A DNA stretch of 40,797 nt, taken from Paracoccaceae bacterium. Its GTDB lineage: Bacteria > Pseudomonadota > Alphaproteobacteria > Rhodobacterales > Rhodobacteraceae. A program made the translations under genes and the position numbers. The number at the start of each line of letters is the position of its first letter. Within the stretch, counting starts at the first letter, position 1. The stretch lies in the NCBI GenBank assembly GCA_024226455.1, contig JAAELR010000120.1:1-40797 (forward strand), written 5' to 3'. Of the stretch, positions 40,622-40,797 are shown piece after piece. The notes under the pieces were generated by a model. The model had not been told where the DNA came from and did no database searches. It was given only the letters and a program-made list of their open reading frames with translations.

Positions 40622-40797
40622 GCGTCGGCATTTCCGCGACCGCGCCGCATTACCTCACCGGCCACGCGATGGGCCATATGCATGTCTGCCTGATCCGCCG
40701 CATAGCAGGCAGACCCCTTCGCCCGCACGATCTGCCGCCAAGCCGCGCCACCGCCGCAGTCTTTGCGGTGGCGGGCATCACATTCGATACCCCATGC
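40622..40797. other. right edge: possible 3' end of a minus-strand gene
   Basis: The 176 bases hold no complete gene. A minus-strand frame is open from the window edge to 40468, antisense into the FadL-like gene; its edge part (IECDARHRKDCGGGAAWRQ) may be real coding sequence but no family is recognised. A strong 9-bp dyad CGCCACCGC/GCGGTGGCG lies at 40746-40754/40765-40773. Confidence 0.3.

Noticed and set aside
1-40797. CRISPR arrays, prophage genes, tRNA and rRNA genes
   Set aside because: No regularly spaced repeats, phage structural or integrase genes, cloverleaf or rRNA sequence were seen.

Overview
The window is high-GC, densely coding DNA typical of an alphaproteobacterium. Gene content points to a Rhodobacterales (Roseobacter-like) host: a DctPQM TRAP transporter with a DctB/DctD-type pair, an AqpS-like aquaporin and FNR-type anaerobic control. 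This placement is inferred from gene content. No rRNA, tRNA, CRISPR array or complete mobile element is visible.

Layout: (1) 1-1804 is an eroded edge: a ~100 bp internal scrap of an IS481-type transposase, the 3' stub of a 2-hydroxyacid dehydrogenase, an intact Gfo/Idh/MocA oxidoreductase, and ~440 bp without a recognisable gene. (2) 1805-11460 (minus) is one translationally coupled nine-gene operon: NAD-linked bidirectional [NiFe] hydrogenase hoxF(E)-U-Y-H, its protease hoxW, a three-subunit 2-oxoacid:acceptor oxidoreductase (gamma-alpha-beta), and a GltD/PadH-like flavoprotein with a bacterial-ferredoxin tail. Divergent from it are an ADP-forming acyl-CoA synthetase fused to a GNAT acetyltransferase and an HDAC-family deacetylase. 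The shared gap carries an FNR-type box and a strong terminator-like hairpin. Together these genes could run pyruvate -> acetyl-CoA -> acetate + ATP with electrons passed to NAD(H) and H2. (3) 15476-22179 holds an MFS transporter, a convergent ArsR repressor, and a six-gene plus-strand run (CMD/AhpD-like, aspartoacylase/DoeB-like, Thr/Ser dehydratase-like, AqpS-like aquaporin, PatB/MalY-like C-S lyase, SDR). Two dyads in the arsR/CMD gap look like ArsR operators. (4) 22310-28609 is a C4-dicarboxylate-type TRAP system: divergent dctBD and dctPQM. The DctD-like regulator has lost the sigma-54 contact motif. (5) 28655-31010 (minus) is an autotransporter with an unusually AT-rich coiled-coil passenger, followed by a matrixin-like lipoprotein. 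(6) 31296-36548 is a second 2-oxoacid:ferredoxin oxidoreductase operon (IorA-like, gamma-ferredoxin fusion, KorA-, KorB-, KorC-like). (7) 36777-40621 is an MMPL/RND permease, a small secreted protein and a FadL-like outer-membrane barrel, possibly an envelope-spanning route for a hydrophobic compound.

The most notable feature is the hydrogenase/2-oxoacid oxidoreductase operon facing an acetate-forming ligase that carries its own acetyltransferase domain next to a deacetylase: a candidate compact, anaerobically controlled fermentation module. No hydrogenase maturation genes other than hoxW are in the window.
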